In this document: piece after piece, positions 34,129 to 42,536 of the stretch | Numbering within the stretch: position 1 is the stretch's first letter | How the letters are laid out: each line of letters begins with the position of its first letter | NCBI GenBank assembly: GCA_034409565.1 | Contig: DAOUMS010000001.1 | Coordinates: forward strand, 62,001-126,000 | Origin: E44-bin89 sp034409565 | Lineage (GTDB): Bacteria; Chloroflexota; Dehalococcoidia; Dehalococcoidales; RBG-16-60-22 | Length of the DNA stretch: 64,000 bases | Reading direction: 5' to 3' | The notes under the pieces: model-generated | Database searches by the model: none | What the model was told of the DNA's origin: nothing | What the model saw: the letters and a program-made list of their open reading frames with translations, nothing else | Position numbers and translations under genes: made by a program

Positions 34129-34752
34129 TTACTTCCCCCTCCTCACCTTCTTTATCAGCAGCAGGCCATTTCTGGCCCCCGGTACGGCCCCTTTGATGAG
34201 CAGGAGATTACGTTCCGGGTCAGCCTGAAACACCTCTAAATTACGCACTGTCACCCGCTTGTTCCCCATCTGGCCGGCCATGTGCAGTCCTTTGTAGACG
34301 CGTCCCGGTGTGGCGCTGGAGCCGATGGAACCCGGAGCACGGTGCCGGTCTGACTGACCGTGTGTCTTGGGCCCGCCGGCAAAGCCATATTTTTTAACCA
34401 CGCCGGCAAAACCTTTACCCTTGGAGAGGCCGGTAATATCAACCAGGTCACCGGACTTGAAAAGGCTGATGTCTATCTTCTGTCCCTCTTCCAGGTCATT
34501 GATATCATCCAGCCTGAATTCACGGAGATGTTTGAACTGGCCGCCCCCTTCGGCTTGCCCACGCGGCGAGGAACTGGGCCGTTTGGCTTCGCCAAAACCG
34601 AGCTGAACGGCGTTATAACCGTCTCTGGTCTCTGTTTTCACGCGGGTAACGGTACACGGCCCGGCCTCGATGGCGGTTACCGCCGCCAGCGTGCCGTCGT
34701 CGCGGAACGCCTGGGACATGCCCAATTTTTTGCCAATAATTCCCTGTGCCAT
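34129..34752 (-). CDS. rplC: 50S ribosomal protein L3
   Basis: 207 residues starting MAQGIIGKKLGMSQAFRDDG, with GFAGVVKKYGFAGGPKTHGQ and GSIGSSATPGRVYKGLHMAG; assembly initiator close to the peptidyl-transferase centre. 12 bp after rpsJ, 4 bp before rplD. Confidence 0.97.
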   Translation of the reverse strand: MAQGIIGKKLGMSQAFRDDGTLAAVTAIEAGPCTVTRVKTETRDGYNAVQLGFGEAKRPSSSPRGQAEGGGQFKHLREFRLDDINDLEEGQKIDISLFKSGDLVDITGLSKGKGFAGVVKKYGFAGGPKTHGQSDRHRAPGSIGSSATPGRVYKGLHMAGQMGNKRVTVRNLEVFQADPERNLLLIKGAVPGARNGLLLIKKVRRGK

Positions 34753-34764
34753 CTTTTTACTCTG

Positions 34765-35073
34765 CTATAACTTGATGTCTATCTCCACGCCGGAGGGCAG
34801 GTTCAGTCTGGTTAAAGCATCAATCGTCTTGGAAGTGGTCTCCACAATGTCAATGATGCGCTTGTGTGTCCGTACCTCAAACTGCTCCTGTGAATCTTTA
34901 TCAATAAACGTGGAGCGTATGACACTGTACTTTTTAATGTGAGTGGGTAGTGGTACCGGGCCGACCACCACCGCGCCAGTGCGCTCCACAGCATCGACTA
35001 TCTGTGCCGCCGACTGGTCAACTATCCGGTGGTCAAATCCCTTCAGCTTGATGCGGATTTTCTGTTTAGGCAT
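34765..35073 (-). CDS. rpsJ: 30S ribosomal protein S10 (NusE)
   Basis: 102 residues: KIRIKLKGFDHRIVDQSA start and LPLPTHIKKYSVIRST-type core. Also acts in antitermination with NusB. Its start overlaps the end of fusA by 8 nt, so the str and S10 operons are fused into one coupled unit here and no tuf gene intervenes. Confidence 0.97.
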   Translation of the reverse strand: MPKQKIRIKLKGFDHRIVDQSAAQIVDAVERTGAVVVGPVPLPTHIKKYSVIRSTFIDKDSQEQFEVRTHKRIIDIVETTSKTIDALTRLNLPSGVEIDIKL

Positions 35074-37153
35074 AGCCCCTCCCCACTGCCTGTTCCGTTA
35101 TTTCTTCGGTCAGTTCTGCCGGTAATTCTCGATATTTAAAAAATTCCAGCGAGTGCGTTGCCCTGCCCTGGGTGAGCGACCTCAATCTGGTGGCATAGCC
35201 GAAAGTCTCGGCCAGCGGTATCAGGCAACGAATAACATACGTATCACCCTGAGAGTCAATATGCTCGATGTGTCCTCGCTTGGCATTAAGGTCACCAATG
35301 ATGTCGCCGAGGAACTGTTCCGGGGTGACCACTTCCAGATTCATGATTGGCTCGAGGATAACGGGCTTGGCCTTTTTGACCCCGTTTCTGAGTGCCAGTG
35401 AGCCGGCCATTTTGAAAGCAAGCTCGGAAGAATCAACGTCGTGATAGCTGCCGTCATAGATGGTGGCTTTAATATCGACCACGGGATAACCGGCGAGGAC
35501 GCCGGTCTCCATGGCTTCCTTTATGCCTGTCTGCACGGCCGGTATATATTGCCTGGGAATGATGCCACCCTTGATGCCGTCAACGAACTGGAAGCCACCG
35601 CCCCGACCCATCGGCTCGAGCTCCAGCCAGACATGACCGTACTGGCCATGCCCTCCTGTCTGCCGTACAAATCTGCCCTCAACCTGAATCGGCTCCGTAA
35701 TCGTCTCCTTGTAGGCGACTTTCGGTCTGCCTACCTTGGCACCGACGCCGAACTCGCTTATCATCCGCTTCACAATGACCTCAAGGTGAAGCTCACCCAT
35801 ACCAGAGATTATGGTCTGTCCCGTTTCCTCATTGTAGGCAACTTTAAAGGTAGGGTCTTCTTCGGTCAGCTTCTGCAGGGCATCAGTCATCTTGTCCTGG
35901 TCAGCCCTTGTCTTGGGCTCAATGGAAATGGAGACAACCGGCTCGGGGAATCGGATTGACTCTAGCCGCACCGGCTGTGCCATATTACAAAGGGTATCGC
36001 CGGTGAAGGTATTTTTCAGACCCAGGGTGGCCACGATGCTTCCGGTATCAGCCTCATCTACCTCCTCGCGGCGGTTGGCGTGCATCAGGAGCAATCGCCC
36101 GATGCGCTCCCGCTTGCCGGTGGTTGCGTTCAGGACCATGCTGCCCGCTTTCATTATGCCGGAATAAACCCTGAGGTAGACCAGCCGGCCGACAAACGGG
36201 TCGGTAACAACTTTGAAAGCGAGGGCAGAAAACGGGGCCTCATCGCTGGCCGGGCGGGTGACCTCGGCTTCCGATTCAGCATCGATGGCCAGCACCGGTG
36301 GCACATCAAGAGGGGAGGGGAGGTAACTGACAATGGCATCAATGAGCGGTGGTACGCCTTTGTTCCGCAGCGCACTGCCGCAGAGAATGGGCACGCCTTT
36401 GTTGGCCAGAGTAACTTTGCGTAGCGCCTGCCGCAGCATCAATGGGCTGACCTCTTGGCTCTCTAGGTAGGCTTCCAGGATATGGTCATCGTGCTCGGCC
36501 AACTTCTCAGTCAGGGCAAGGCGGTATTCGCCGCAGCGTTTTCGCTCGGCATCCGGAATTTCAATTTCTTCTGGTTCCGTATTAGGGTTGCCGTCATAGT
36601 GCCAGGCCTTGTTTTCAATGAGGTCAATGATGCCTGAAAATGATTCACCGCTGCCTAGGGGAAGCTGGATGGGCAGCGGCTTCGCCTTCAAGCGCTTTTC
36701 AATCATGGAGATGGTGCGTTTGAAATTGGCGCCCACGCGGTCCATTTTGTTGATAAAGCAGATTCTGGGCACGCGGTAGCGGTCGGCCTGCCGCCAGACC
36801 GTCTCCGACTGCGCCTCGACGCCGGCCACTCCGTCGAAGACCACCACGCCGCCATCAAGCACCCTGAGGCTGCGCTCCACCTCGGCGGTGAAGTCCACAT
36901 GCCCCGGCGTGTCGATGATGTTGATGCGGTAGTCATCCCAGTAACAGGTGGTCGCGGCCGCAGTTATGGTAATGCCACGCTGACGCTCCTCTTCCATCCA
37001 GTCCATCACCGCGGTACCGGTATCCACATCGCCAATCTTGTAGGTGCGGCCGGTGTAGTACAGTATGCGCTCGGTGACAGTGGTCTTGCCAGCGTCAATA
37101 TGGGCAATAATCCCTATATTTCTGATTTTTTCTAAAGGAAAGCTTCTTGGCAT
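35066..37153 (-). CDS. fusA: Translation elongation factor G
   Basis: 695 residues from the ATG at 37153 (MPRSFPLEKIRNIGIIAH), behind an AAAGG; an ATG 12 codons earlier (37189) is open but lacks a good ribosome site and gives an unusual N-terminus. GTPase motifs AHIDAGKTT, DTPGHVDF and NKMDRVGAN are clear, and domains II-V follow with TGGHGQYGHV and RGHIEHID. Drives tRNA-mRNA translocation. It lies directly after rpsG and overlaps rpsJ. Confidence 0.96.
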   Translation of the reverse strand: MPRSFPLEKIRNIGIIAHIDAGKTTVTERILYYTGRTYKIGDVDTGTAVMDWMEEERQRGITITAAATTCYWDDYRINIIDTPGHVDFTAEVERSLRVLDGGVVVFDGVAGVEAQSETVWRQADRYRVPRICFINKMDRVGANFKRTISMIEKRLKAKPLPIQLPLGSGESFSGIIDLIENKAWHYDGNPNTEPEEIEIPDAERKRCGEYRLALTEKLAEHDDHILEAYLESQEVSPLMLRQALRKVTLANKGVPILCGSALRNKGVPPLIDAIVSYLPSPLDVPPVLAIDAESEAEVTRPASDEAPFSALAFKVVTDPFVGRLVYLRVYSGIMKAGSMVLNATTGKRERIGRLLLMHANRREEVDEADTGSIVATLGLKNTFTGDTLCNMAQPVRLESIRFPEPVVSISIEPKTRADQDKMTDALQKLTEEDPTFKVAYNEETGQTIISGMGELHLEVIVKRMISEFGVGAKVGRPKVAYKETITEPIQVEGRFVRQTGGHGQYGHVWLELEPMGRGGGFQFVDGIKGGIIPRQYIPAVQTGIKEAMETGVLAGYPVVDIKATIYDGSYHDVDSSELAFKMAGSLALRNGVKKAKPVILEPIMNLEVVTPEQFLGDIIGDLNAKRGHIEHIDSQGDTYVIRCLIPLAETFGYATRLRSLTQGRATHSLEFFKYRELPAELTEEITEQAVGRGYA

Positions 37154-37217
37154 TGCTTTTGCCTTTACTGGACTCGGGTTCTTGGTCATAATCTTCGTGC
37201 TAATGATTGTTCACCTT

Positions 37218-37688
37218 TTACCATCGGTAATGGGCAAAGGCGCGGTTCGCCTCAGCCATCCGGTGGGTATCTTCACGTTTCTTAATGGTGGTACCTTCGC
37301 CACGCAGCGCATCAACCAGCTCTTCCGCCAGCCTTTCCGTCATTGACTTGCCTTTTCTGGCTCTGGCCGATTTCAAAAGCCAGCTCAGCGCCAGAAAGAG
37401 ACCACGGTCAGGGCGTACTTCCACGGGCACCTGGTAGGTGGCACCGCCCACGCGGCGGGGTTTGACCTCGAGCAGAGGCGTGGCGTTTTTTACCGCCTGT
37501 TCCAGTGCCGTCACCGGGTCTTTGCTCGACCGCTCTTCCAGAATATCAAGTGCTCCGTAAACAATGCTCTCCGCAGTCCTTTTCTTCCCGCAATTCATTA
37601 TCTTGTTAATCAATTTGGACACGGTTATATTGTGATATTTCGGGTCCGGCGATGCTTCTCTTTTTCCTGCCTGGGCGCGCCTTGGCAT
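37218..37688 (-). CDS. rpsG: 30S ribosomal protein S7
   Basis: 156 residues, MPRRAQAGKREASPDPKYHN start and VKPRRVGGATYQVPVEVRPDR; head-assembly initiator and, in E. coli, str operon repressor. 15 bp after rpsL. Confidence 0.97.
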   Translation of the reverse strand: MPRRAQAGKREASPDPKYHNITVSKLINKIMNCGKKRTAESIVYGALDILEERSSKDPVTALEQAVKNATPLLEVKPRRVGGATYQVPVEVRPDRGLFLALSWLLKSARARKGKSMTERLAEELVDALRGEGTTIKKREDTHRMAEANRAFAHYRW

Positions 37689-37703
37689 TTTATACTCCTA
37701 TGT

Positions 37704-38135
37704 TCAGGCTATTTCTGCCTTCTCCTTGGTTATCTTGCTGCCGTACTTGCTGCGACCCTGCCGGCGGTTGGCGACGCCGCTGGTGTCAAGCGCACCGCGT
37801 ACGATGTGGTAGCGGACGCCGGGTAAATCCTTGACACGTCCGCCGCGAATCAGCACCACCGAGTGCTCTTGCAGCTCATGGCCTTCACCCGGTATGTAGG
37901 CGGTCACTTCCATCTGGTTCGTCAACCTTACTCTGGCTATCTTGCGCAGCGCCGAATTGGGTTTCTTGGGCGTCATGGTCCTGACCTGGGTACAGACGCC
38001 CCGCTTCTGCGGCGAGCCTTTGCCCTCAATCATCCGGTTTTTCAACGCGTTAAAGGTAAAGCGCAGCGCCGGCGATTTGGTCTTCCTGATGCCCTGTTTT
38101 CGCCCTTTATGTATCAGTTGGTTGATGGTCGGCAA
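37704..38135 (-). CDS. rpsL: 30S ribosomal protein S12
   Basis: 143 residues with the decoding-centre sequences TPKKPNSALRKIARVRLTNQ and HSVVLIRGGRVKDLPGVRYH; the streptomycin-site lysine is in the former. It starts with TTG at 38135 behind AGGAGAAG. First gene of the 20-kb ribosomal block, preceded by a strong promoter and a hairpin-rich leader. Confidence 0.97.
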   Translation of the reverse strand: MPTINQLIHKGRKQGIRKTKSPALRFTFNALKNRMIEGKGSPQKRGVCTQVRTMTPKKPNSALRKIARVRLTNQMEVTAYIPGEGHELQEHSVVLIRGGRVKDLPGVRYHIVRGALDTSGVANRRQGRSKYGSKITKEKAEIA

Positions 38136-38162
38136 TTTTTCTTCTCCTGCCTTACAATTTTA

Positions 38163-38237
38163 GTGGATGAGCCTTGGCTCATCCACAAATTTAATGATGG
38201 CCTGAACCATTTGGTTCAACCCATCAGCTATGGCTGA
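38163..38237 (-). promoter_or_regulatory. Hairpin-rich 5' leader of the rpsL operon
   Basis: Three consecutive inverted repeats lie between promoter and rpsL. In transcription order: TCAGC/GCTGA (38224-38237); TGAACCA/TGGTTCA with 2-nt loop (38203-38218), flanked by GATGG/CCATC; and a perfect GTGGATGAGCC/GGCTCATCCAC (38163-38186). The last ends 28 nt before the TTG start. They could be an autoregulatory or stability leader. Confidence 0.6.
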
Positions 38238-38258
38238 AGTCCAAATATCCAAGAGGAA

Positions 38259-38288
38259 AGTTTACCACAGGTGAAGATTAATTGTCAA
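38259..38288 (-). promoter_or_regulatory. Promoter of the rpsL (ribosomal) operon
   Basis: On the minus strand TTGACA (38288-38283), an 18-bp spacer and TAAACT (38264-38259). A consensus -35 fits the expected strong expression of the block. The leader to the rpsL start is about 115 nt. Confidence 0.75.
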
Positions 38289-38313
38289 TAGCTACAAACA
38301 GGCTTGCTGGAAC

Positions 38314-39108
38314 TTATGGTTCGCCGAGCAACCGGCGCAGTCCCTCGCCGTGCTTCTGGCACCACTGATAAAGGGTCCTCAGGTCCCAGCCGATGCAGAA
38401 GTGACGGACGCCCATCTCAATGAATTCCCGGGCCTCTTCGAAGTCGTTAATCTCCACGCGAGGGTGAACGCCCTTTTTGAGCGCCAGCTCGATGATGACC
38501 TTTTGTTCGCGCTTTATCTCGGGGCTGCCCATCTTGCCCGCCCGGCCGGTATTGACCGAGAGGTCGCATGGGCCAAACTGGACCATATCCAGACCTTCGA
38601 TGGAGAGCACCTCTGCCATCTGCTCCACCAGGCTTGCCTTTTCCACCATGATGGCAATGACCGCCTCTCGGAGGGTTCTGACCCAGACCTCGGTGCCAAT
38701 CTCAAGGACAAAGTCGCTGATACGCCGGATAACGCAGCCCTGAAAGCCATCGTCCTCGGGCGTGGCGGCCCTGACCATGCGGATGCACTGCCTGACATCA
38801 TCCGCGGAACGGCAGTCGGCGAACAGGATGTTCGGAATACCGGCGTTGAGCGACCGGCTGGTGATGAACAGTCGCGGGTCCTGCTCCACCTTCATCATGG
38901 AGGACATGTGGGGGAACAGGTCCACCGCCCGGGCGAAGTTGTCCAGCTGGGGGAGGCTCCAGGTGGCGTACTGCCCGCTGAACTCAATGTAATCGAAGAG
39001 GCCGGAGTGCCCGATTACCTCAACGACCTCGGGCGATGTGGTTATCACGTGGGTGCCGATGGTTGGCTTGCCGGCGTTCAGGAGCTCTCTCAGTCGATTT
39101 TTTCTCAT
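38314..39108 (-). CDS. HpcH/HpaI aldolase/citrate lyase family protein
   Basis: 264 residues from the ATG at 39108, which has AAAGGAGG 7 nt upstream (an open extension to 39255 lacks this). A TIM-barrel class II aldolase of the 4-hydroxy-2-oxovalerate/2-oxo-3-deoxy acid type: TIGTHVITTSPEVVEVIGHS at the start, metal-binding Glu and Asp in the VEKASLVEQMAEVL and MVQFGPCDLSVN regions. Such enzymes split hydroxy-oxo acids to pyruvate and an aldehyde. Last gene of the lipoyl cluster, 22 bp after lipA. Substrate unknown. Confidence 0.85.
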   Translation of the reverse strand: MRKNRLRELLNAGKPTIGTHVITTSPEVVEVIGHSGLFDYIEFSGQYATWSLPQLDNFARAVDLFPHMSSMMKVEQDPRLFITSRSLNAGIPNILFADCRSADDVRQCIRMVRAATPEDDGFQGCVIRRISDFVLEIGTEVWVRTLREAVIAIMVEKASLVEQMAEVLSIEGLDMVQFGPCDLSVNTGRAGKMGSPEIKREQKVIIELALKKGVHPRVEINDFEEAREFIEMGVRHFCIGWDLRTLYQWCQKHGEGLRRLLGEP

Positions 39109-39130
39109 CGCAACCTCCTTTGCTGCTACA

Positions 39131-40012
39131 TTATAGGTGAAGGGCGTTTTTTCGGGCTTTTGCCTTATCGTAAAGCTCGGCGGCCCGATATGAACTCCGG
39201 ACCAGAGGCGATGAGGCCACCTCGGCAAACCCCATCTCCCGGCCGGTGTTTTCATACTCGGCGAACTCTTCTGGGGGGATAAATCGAACCACCGGATGGT
39301 GCTGGGTGGAGGGTTGGAGGTACTGTCCGATGGTCAGCAGGTCGCAATCCGCTTCCCTGAGGTCGTTCATCACCTCGATAACTTCTTCCCGGCTCTCACC
39401 CAGCCCGAGCATGAGGCCGGACTTGGTGACGGTTGCCGGTGCCAGCTTTTTTACCGTGTAGAGCAGTTCCAGTGAACGGGTGTAGTCTGCTCCCGGTCTG
39501 ACTTCGGCGTAGAGGCGGGGAACCGTTTCCACGTTGTGATTGATGACCTGCGGGCCGGACTCAACCACCATCCGGACGGCCTCCTCGGAACCGAGGAAGT
39601 CGGGGACGAGCACCTCAACCATAATATCGGCCACATTCTCCCGAAGCAGGGTCACCGTCCGGGCAAACTGGGCAGCACCACCATCGGGCAGGTCGTCTCT
39701 GGTAACTGAGGTAATAACCACGTAGCTCAACCCCAGTTTTTCGATTGCCTGAAGCAGGTGTTCCGGCTCTGCCTCGTCAACGGTATTGGGGTGTCCCTTC
39801 TTTACCGCACAGAAGGTGCAGCGGCGGGTACAAACGTCCCCCAGAATGAGAAAGGTGGCTGTGCCGGCGGTAAAACAGCGGTGAATGTTGGGGCAGAGGG
39901 CACTCTGACAGATGGTGTGCAGTTTCAGCCCATCCAGCAGGCCATGCATCGCTGACATGACACCCGGCTCGGCGAGCTTCTGTTTAAACCAGGGTGGTAG
40001 TCTGCCTCTCAT
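39131..40012 (-). CDS. lipA: Lipoyl synthase
   Basis: Radical-SAM enzyme that inserts two sulfurs into the octanoyl group on lipoyl domains. From the ATG at 40012 it has 293 residues; a TTG 5 codons upstream (40027) is an alternative. The auxiliary-cluster cysteines (Cys35, Cys40, Cys46 in CQSALCPNIHRC) and the radical-SAM CxxxCxxC (Cys61, Cys65, Cys68 in CTRRCTFC) are present. The start overlaps lipB, so the two are coupled. Confidence 0.95.
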   Translation of the reverse strand: MRGRLPPWFKQKLAEPGVMSAMHGLLDGLKLHTICQSALCPNIHRCFTAGTATFLILGDVCTRRCTFCAVKKGHPNTVDEAEPEHLLQAIEKLGLSYVVITSVTRDDLPDGGAAQFARTVTLLRENVADIMVEVLVPDFLGSEEAVRMVVESGPQVINHNVETVPRLYAEVRPGADYTRSLELLYTVKKLAPATVTKSGLMLGLGESREEVIEVMNDLREADCDLLTIGQYLQPSTQHHPVVRFIPPEEFAEYENTGREMGFAEVASSPLVRSSYRAAELYDKAKARKNALHL

Positions 40013-40703
40013 AGTAAGTTTCCGCAAATGAGTCGTCTGTGCATTTCAGTTCAACCTCAAAAACCTCGGCGAAGTGCTCCAGCAAACATCCGGTTACCCC
40101 GTCAACCGGCACTTCATGTCCGATAAGGCGGGCCATTGAGGTGGCCGTTTTACTGGTGAAACCGCAGGGGTTTATCAGGGCAAAGTGGTCCATTTCCGTG
40201 TTCACGTTGAGGGCGAAACCGTGCATGGTAATCCACTTGCGGACGCTGAGCCCGAGGGCGGCTATCTCCATGTCATTCACCCAGACGCCGGCGTGGTTAT
40301 GGTCGCGCCCAGACCTGATACCATAGTCGGCCAGTGTCCTGATGAGCACCTCTTCCAGATTGTGGACATACTGGTGGATGTCGCGATTCCGTTCTCGCAG
40401 GTCCAGGATGGGGTAGCCGACAATCTGGCCGGGACCGTGATAGGTGACATCGCCGCCGCGGTCGGTGAAGATTAAAGATACGCCCGCGCCGGCCAGTTCT
40501 GCCGGTGAAGCGAGGACATTATCCAGCTTGCCCGACTTGCCCACGGTGATGGTGGGCGGGTGCTCCAGGAGAAGCAGCGTATCGGCTATCTGGCCTTCCA
40601 GTCTCTCCTGAAGCAGCGCTTTCTGCAGCTCGTACGCCTCGCGGTATTCAATCTGTCCGAGCTGGCGGACGGTGCACCGCATTCTCTGTCCCACTTTCTT
40701 CAC
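39984..40703 (-). CDS. lipB: Octanoyl-(acyl-carrier-protein):protein octanoyltransferase
   Basis: Transfers octanoate from ACP to lipoyl domains, feeding LipA. 239 residues from a GTG whose first bases overlap the lpd stop (GTGA); an ATG at 40682 (MRCTVRQLGQIEYREAYELQ) gives the commonest N-terminus. RGGDVTYHGPGQIVGYPI with the substrate-site His, and the catalytic Cys in LINPCGF are visible. Forms an endogenous lipoylation pair with lipA next to the E2 and E3 genes that need lipoate. Confidence 0.95.
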   Translation of the reverse strand: MKKVGQRMRCTVRQLGQIEYREAYELQKALLQERLEGQIADTLLLLEHPPTITVGKSGKLDNVLASPAELAGAGVSLIFTDRGGDVTYHGPGQIVGYPILDLRERNRDIHQYVHNLEEVLIRTLADYGIRSGRDHNHAGVWVNDMEIAALGLSVRKWITMHGFALNVNTEMDHFALINPCGFTSKTATSMARLIGHEVPVDGVTGCLLEHFAEVFEVELKCTDDSFAETYYERQTTTLV

Positions 40704-42109
40704 TGCCTGTTCTTTGATGGGTAGTGTATCGTCTCGCCGGTAACATCGAGGGCGGCCTCATGCATGGCCTCGGAGAGGGAGGGGTGGGCATGCAGGGTAG
40801 CCACGATGTCCGGCACGGTAGCTTCCATTTTCATGGCCAGCGTGGCCTCGGCGATGAGCTCGGTGGCCCGTGGACCGAGGATATGCACGCCCAGAATCTG
40901 GCCGTACTCCGGTTCGGTGATGATTTTAGTCAGGCCGCGCCGCTCTCCCAGTATGGTGGCGATGCTGTTGGCCGCGAAGGGAAACCTGCCTATCTTTATC
41001 TCATGGCCCTGCGCTTTAGCTTCTTCCTCGGTAAGACCAACGCTGGCCAGTTCCAGCAGGCTGTGGGCAAAACGCGGCACGACATTGTAGTCAATTGAGG
41101 TTTTTCGACCCGCGGCATTTTCCGCAGCTACGCTCCCCTCTTCCATGGCCACGTAGGCGAGCATGATGCCGCCGATGGCATCCCCCGCGGCATAGATACC
41201 CGGCACGCTGGTCTCCATGCGCTCATTCGCCTGAATGGTGCTCTTGTTCATGGTTACACCGGCCCCCTCAAGCCCCAGCCCGTCCGTGTTCGGGCGGTAC
41301 CCCACGGCAATGGCGACCGTTTTCGCCTCCAGCTTCTGTTCCGTTTTGCCATCCGAGATAAGGGCCGTTTTGCCTCCAGAGCTGTCTTCTATCTGCAACA
41401 CTCTGGTGCCTTCGTAGAGCTGGACGCCATCGTCTTTGAGGGCTTTGGCCAGTATGGCGGTCAATTCGGCGTCTTCCAGAGGCAGGATGTGGGGCAGCAT
41501 CTCGACAATGCTCACCTGGCAGCCCAGCTTGGCCAGAATGGTGGCCATCTCTATGCCGATGACCCCGCCCCCAATCATGATTATGCTCTTGGGTACACTT
41601 TCCAGGTTGAGGATTTTTTCGGCATTGATTATGCCGGAGGGGCTGTCCGCGCCCGGGATGGGCAGGGATATCGGTTTGCCACCGGTGGCCAGTATTATCT
41701 TCCGGGCCTGAATGACCTGCTTCTGCCCCTCTCCGCTCTCGATTTCCACTTGGAGGGAGGACAATAACCGGGCGCGCCCCTTGATAATTTCTACTTTGTT
41801 CCCTTTCAGCAGCATCTCCACGCCGGACACGTGGGTCTTTATGACCGTGTTCTTGCGCGCCTGCATTTTAACCAGGTCGGCACTTATGTCTTTGGCGGTG
41901 ATGCCGAACTGCTCCGAGTTCTGCATGGTCTCATAGAGCTCGGCGCTGTGCAGCAGTGTTTTCGACGGCACGCACCCCCGGTTCAGGCAGGTGCCGCCCA
42001 GCGCCTCCATCTCAATAACGGTAGCCCGGCCGCCTAGTTGTGCCGCCCTGATGGCGGCGACATAGCCCGCCGGTCCGCCACCGATGACAACCAGTTCTCT
42101 CTCTTCCAC
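40700..42109 (-). CDS. lpdA: Dihydrolipoyl dehydrogenase (E3)
   Basis: 469-residue flavoprotein that reoxidises dihydrolipoamide with NAD. FAD-binding GGGPAGYVAAIRAAQLG, redox disulfide Cys41/Cys46 in GGTCLNRGCVPSK, NAD-binding IGGGVIGIEMA and the C-terminal catalytic His-Glu region ATLHAHPSLSEAMHEAALD are complete. Lies between the AhpD-like gene and lipB; serves the E2 encoded upstream and perhaps other lipoyl complexes. Confidence 0.96.
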   Translation of the reverse strand: MEERELVVIGGGPAGYVAAIRAAQLGGRATVIEMEALGGTCLNRGCVPSKTLLHSAELYETMQNSEQFGITAKDISADLVKMQARKNTVIKTHVSGVEMLLKGNKVEIIKGRARLLSSLQVEIESGEGQKQVIQARKIILATGGKPISLPIPGADSPSGIINAEKILNLESVPKSIIMIGGGVIGIEMATILAKLGCQVSIVEMLPHILPLEDAELTAILAKALKDDGVQLYEGTRVLQIEDSSGGKTALISDGKTEQKLEAKTVAIAVGYRPNTDGLGLEGAGVTMNKSTIQANERMETSVPGIYAAGDAIGGIMLAYVAMEEGSVAAENAAGRKTSIDYNVVPRFAHSLLELASVGLTEEEAKAQGHEIKIGRFPFAANSIATILGERRGLTKIITEPEYGQILGVHILGPRATELIAEATLAMKMEATVPDIVATLHAHPSLSEAMHEAALDVTGETIHYPSKNRQ

Positions 42110-42162
42110 GGAATACCTCCCGTAAATAACGCAAGATATCGCTGATTCGGCTTCAGTCAGTT

Positions 42163-42501
42163 CTAGGAGGCAAATTCATCAACCGCCTTCTGCACCAGCT
42201 GCAGATAGGCCAGAGACGGCCCGCCACCCATCTGCACTGCCACCCAGCCGGCTTCCATGACCTGTTCCTTGGTGGCGCCATGGGCCAGCGCGCTCTTCAC
42301 GTTGGCGGCGATGCACCAGTGGCAGTGATTGGCAACAGCGATACCCAGGGCAATGAGGTATTTGTATTTCTGTTCCAGTTCACCCGGCGCTTTGGCGGCT
42401 AGAGTTAGTGCGGCGAAGCCCTGTCGCTGCTGCGGCCACTCCTTTTGCCAGCGCGCCAGGCTGGCGTCAAACTCTTGAGCGACTTCTTTCATGCTTTCCA
42501 T
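42163..42501 (-). CDS. Carboxymuconolactone decarboxylase / AhpD-like protein
   Basis: 112-residue all-helical CMD-family protein with the AhpD redox pair Cys60-x-x-Cys63 (NHCHWCIAANVKSALAHGAT) and a following His. AhpD of mycobacteria links peroxiredoxin AhpC to E3/E2 lipoyl protein as reductant; its place directly between the E2 and E3 genes suits such a role, but no peroxiredoxin is nearby. Enzymatic decarboxylase activity is equally possible for the family. Confidence 0.85.
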   Translation of the reverse strand: MESMKEVAQEFDASLARWQKEWPQQRQGFAALTLAAKAPGELEQKYKYLIALGIAVANHCHWCIAANVKSALAHGATKEQVMEAGWVAVQMGGGPSLAYLQLVQKAVDEFAS

Positions 42502-42536
42502 TCTTTGCTATCACCTCGCTATCATATTGCCTGTAG

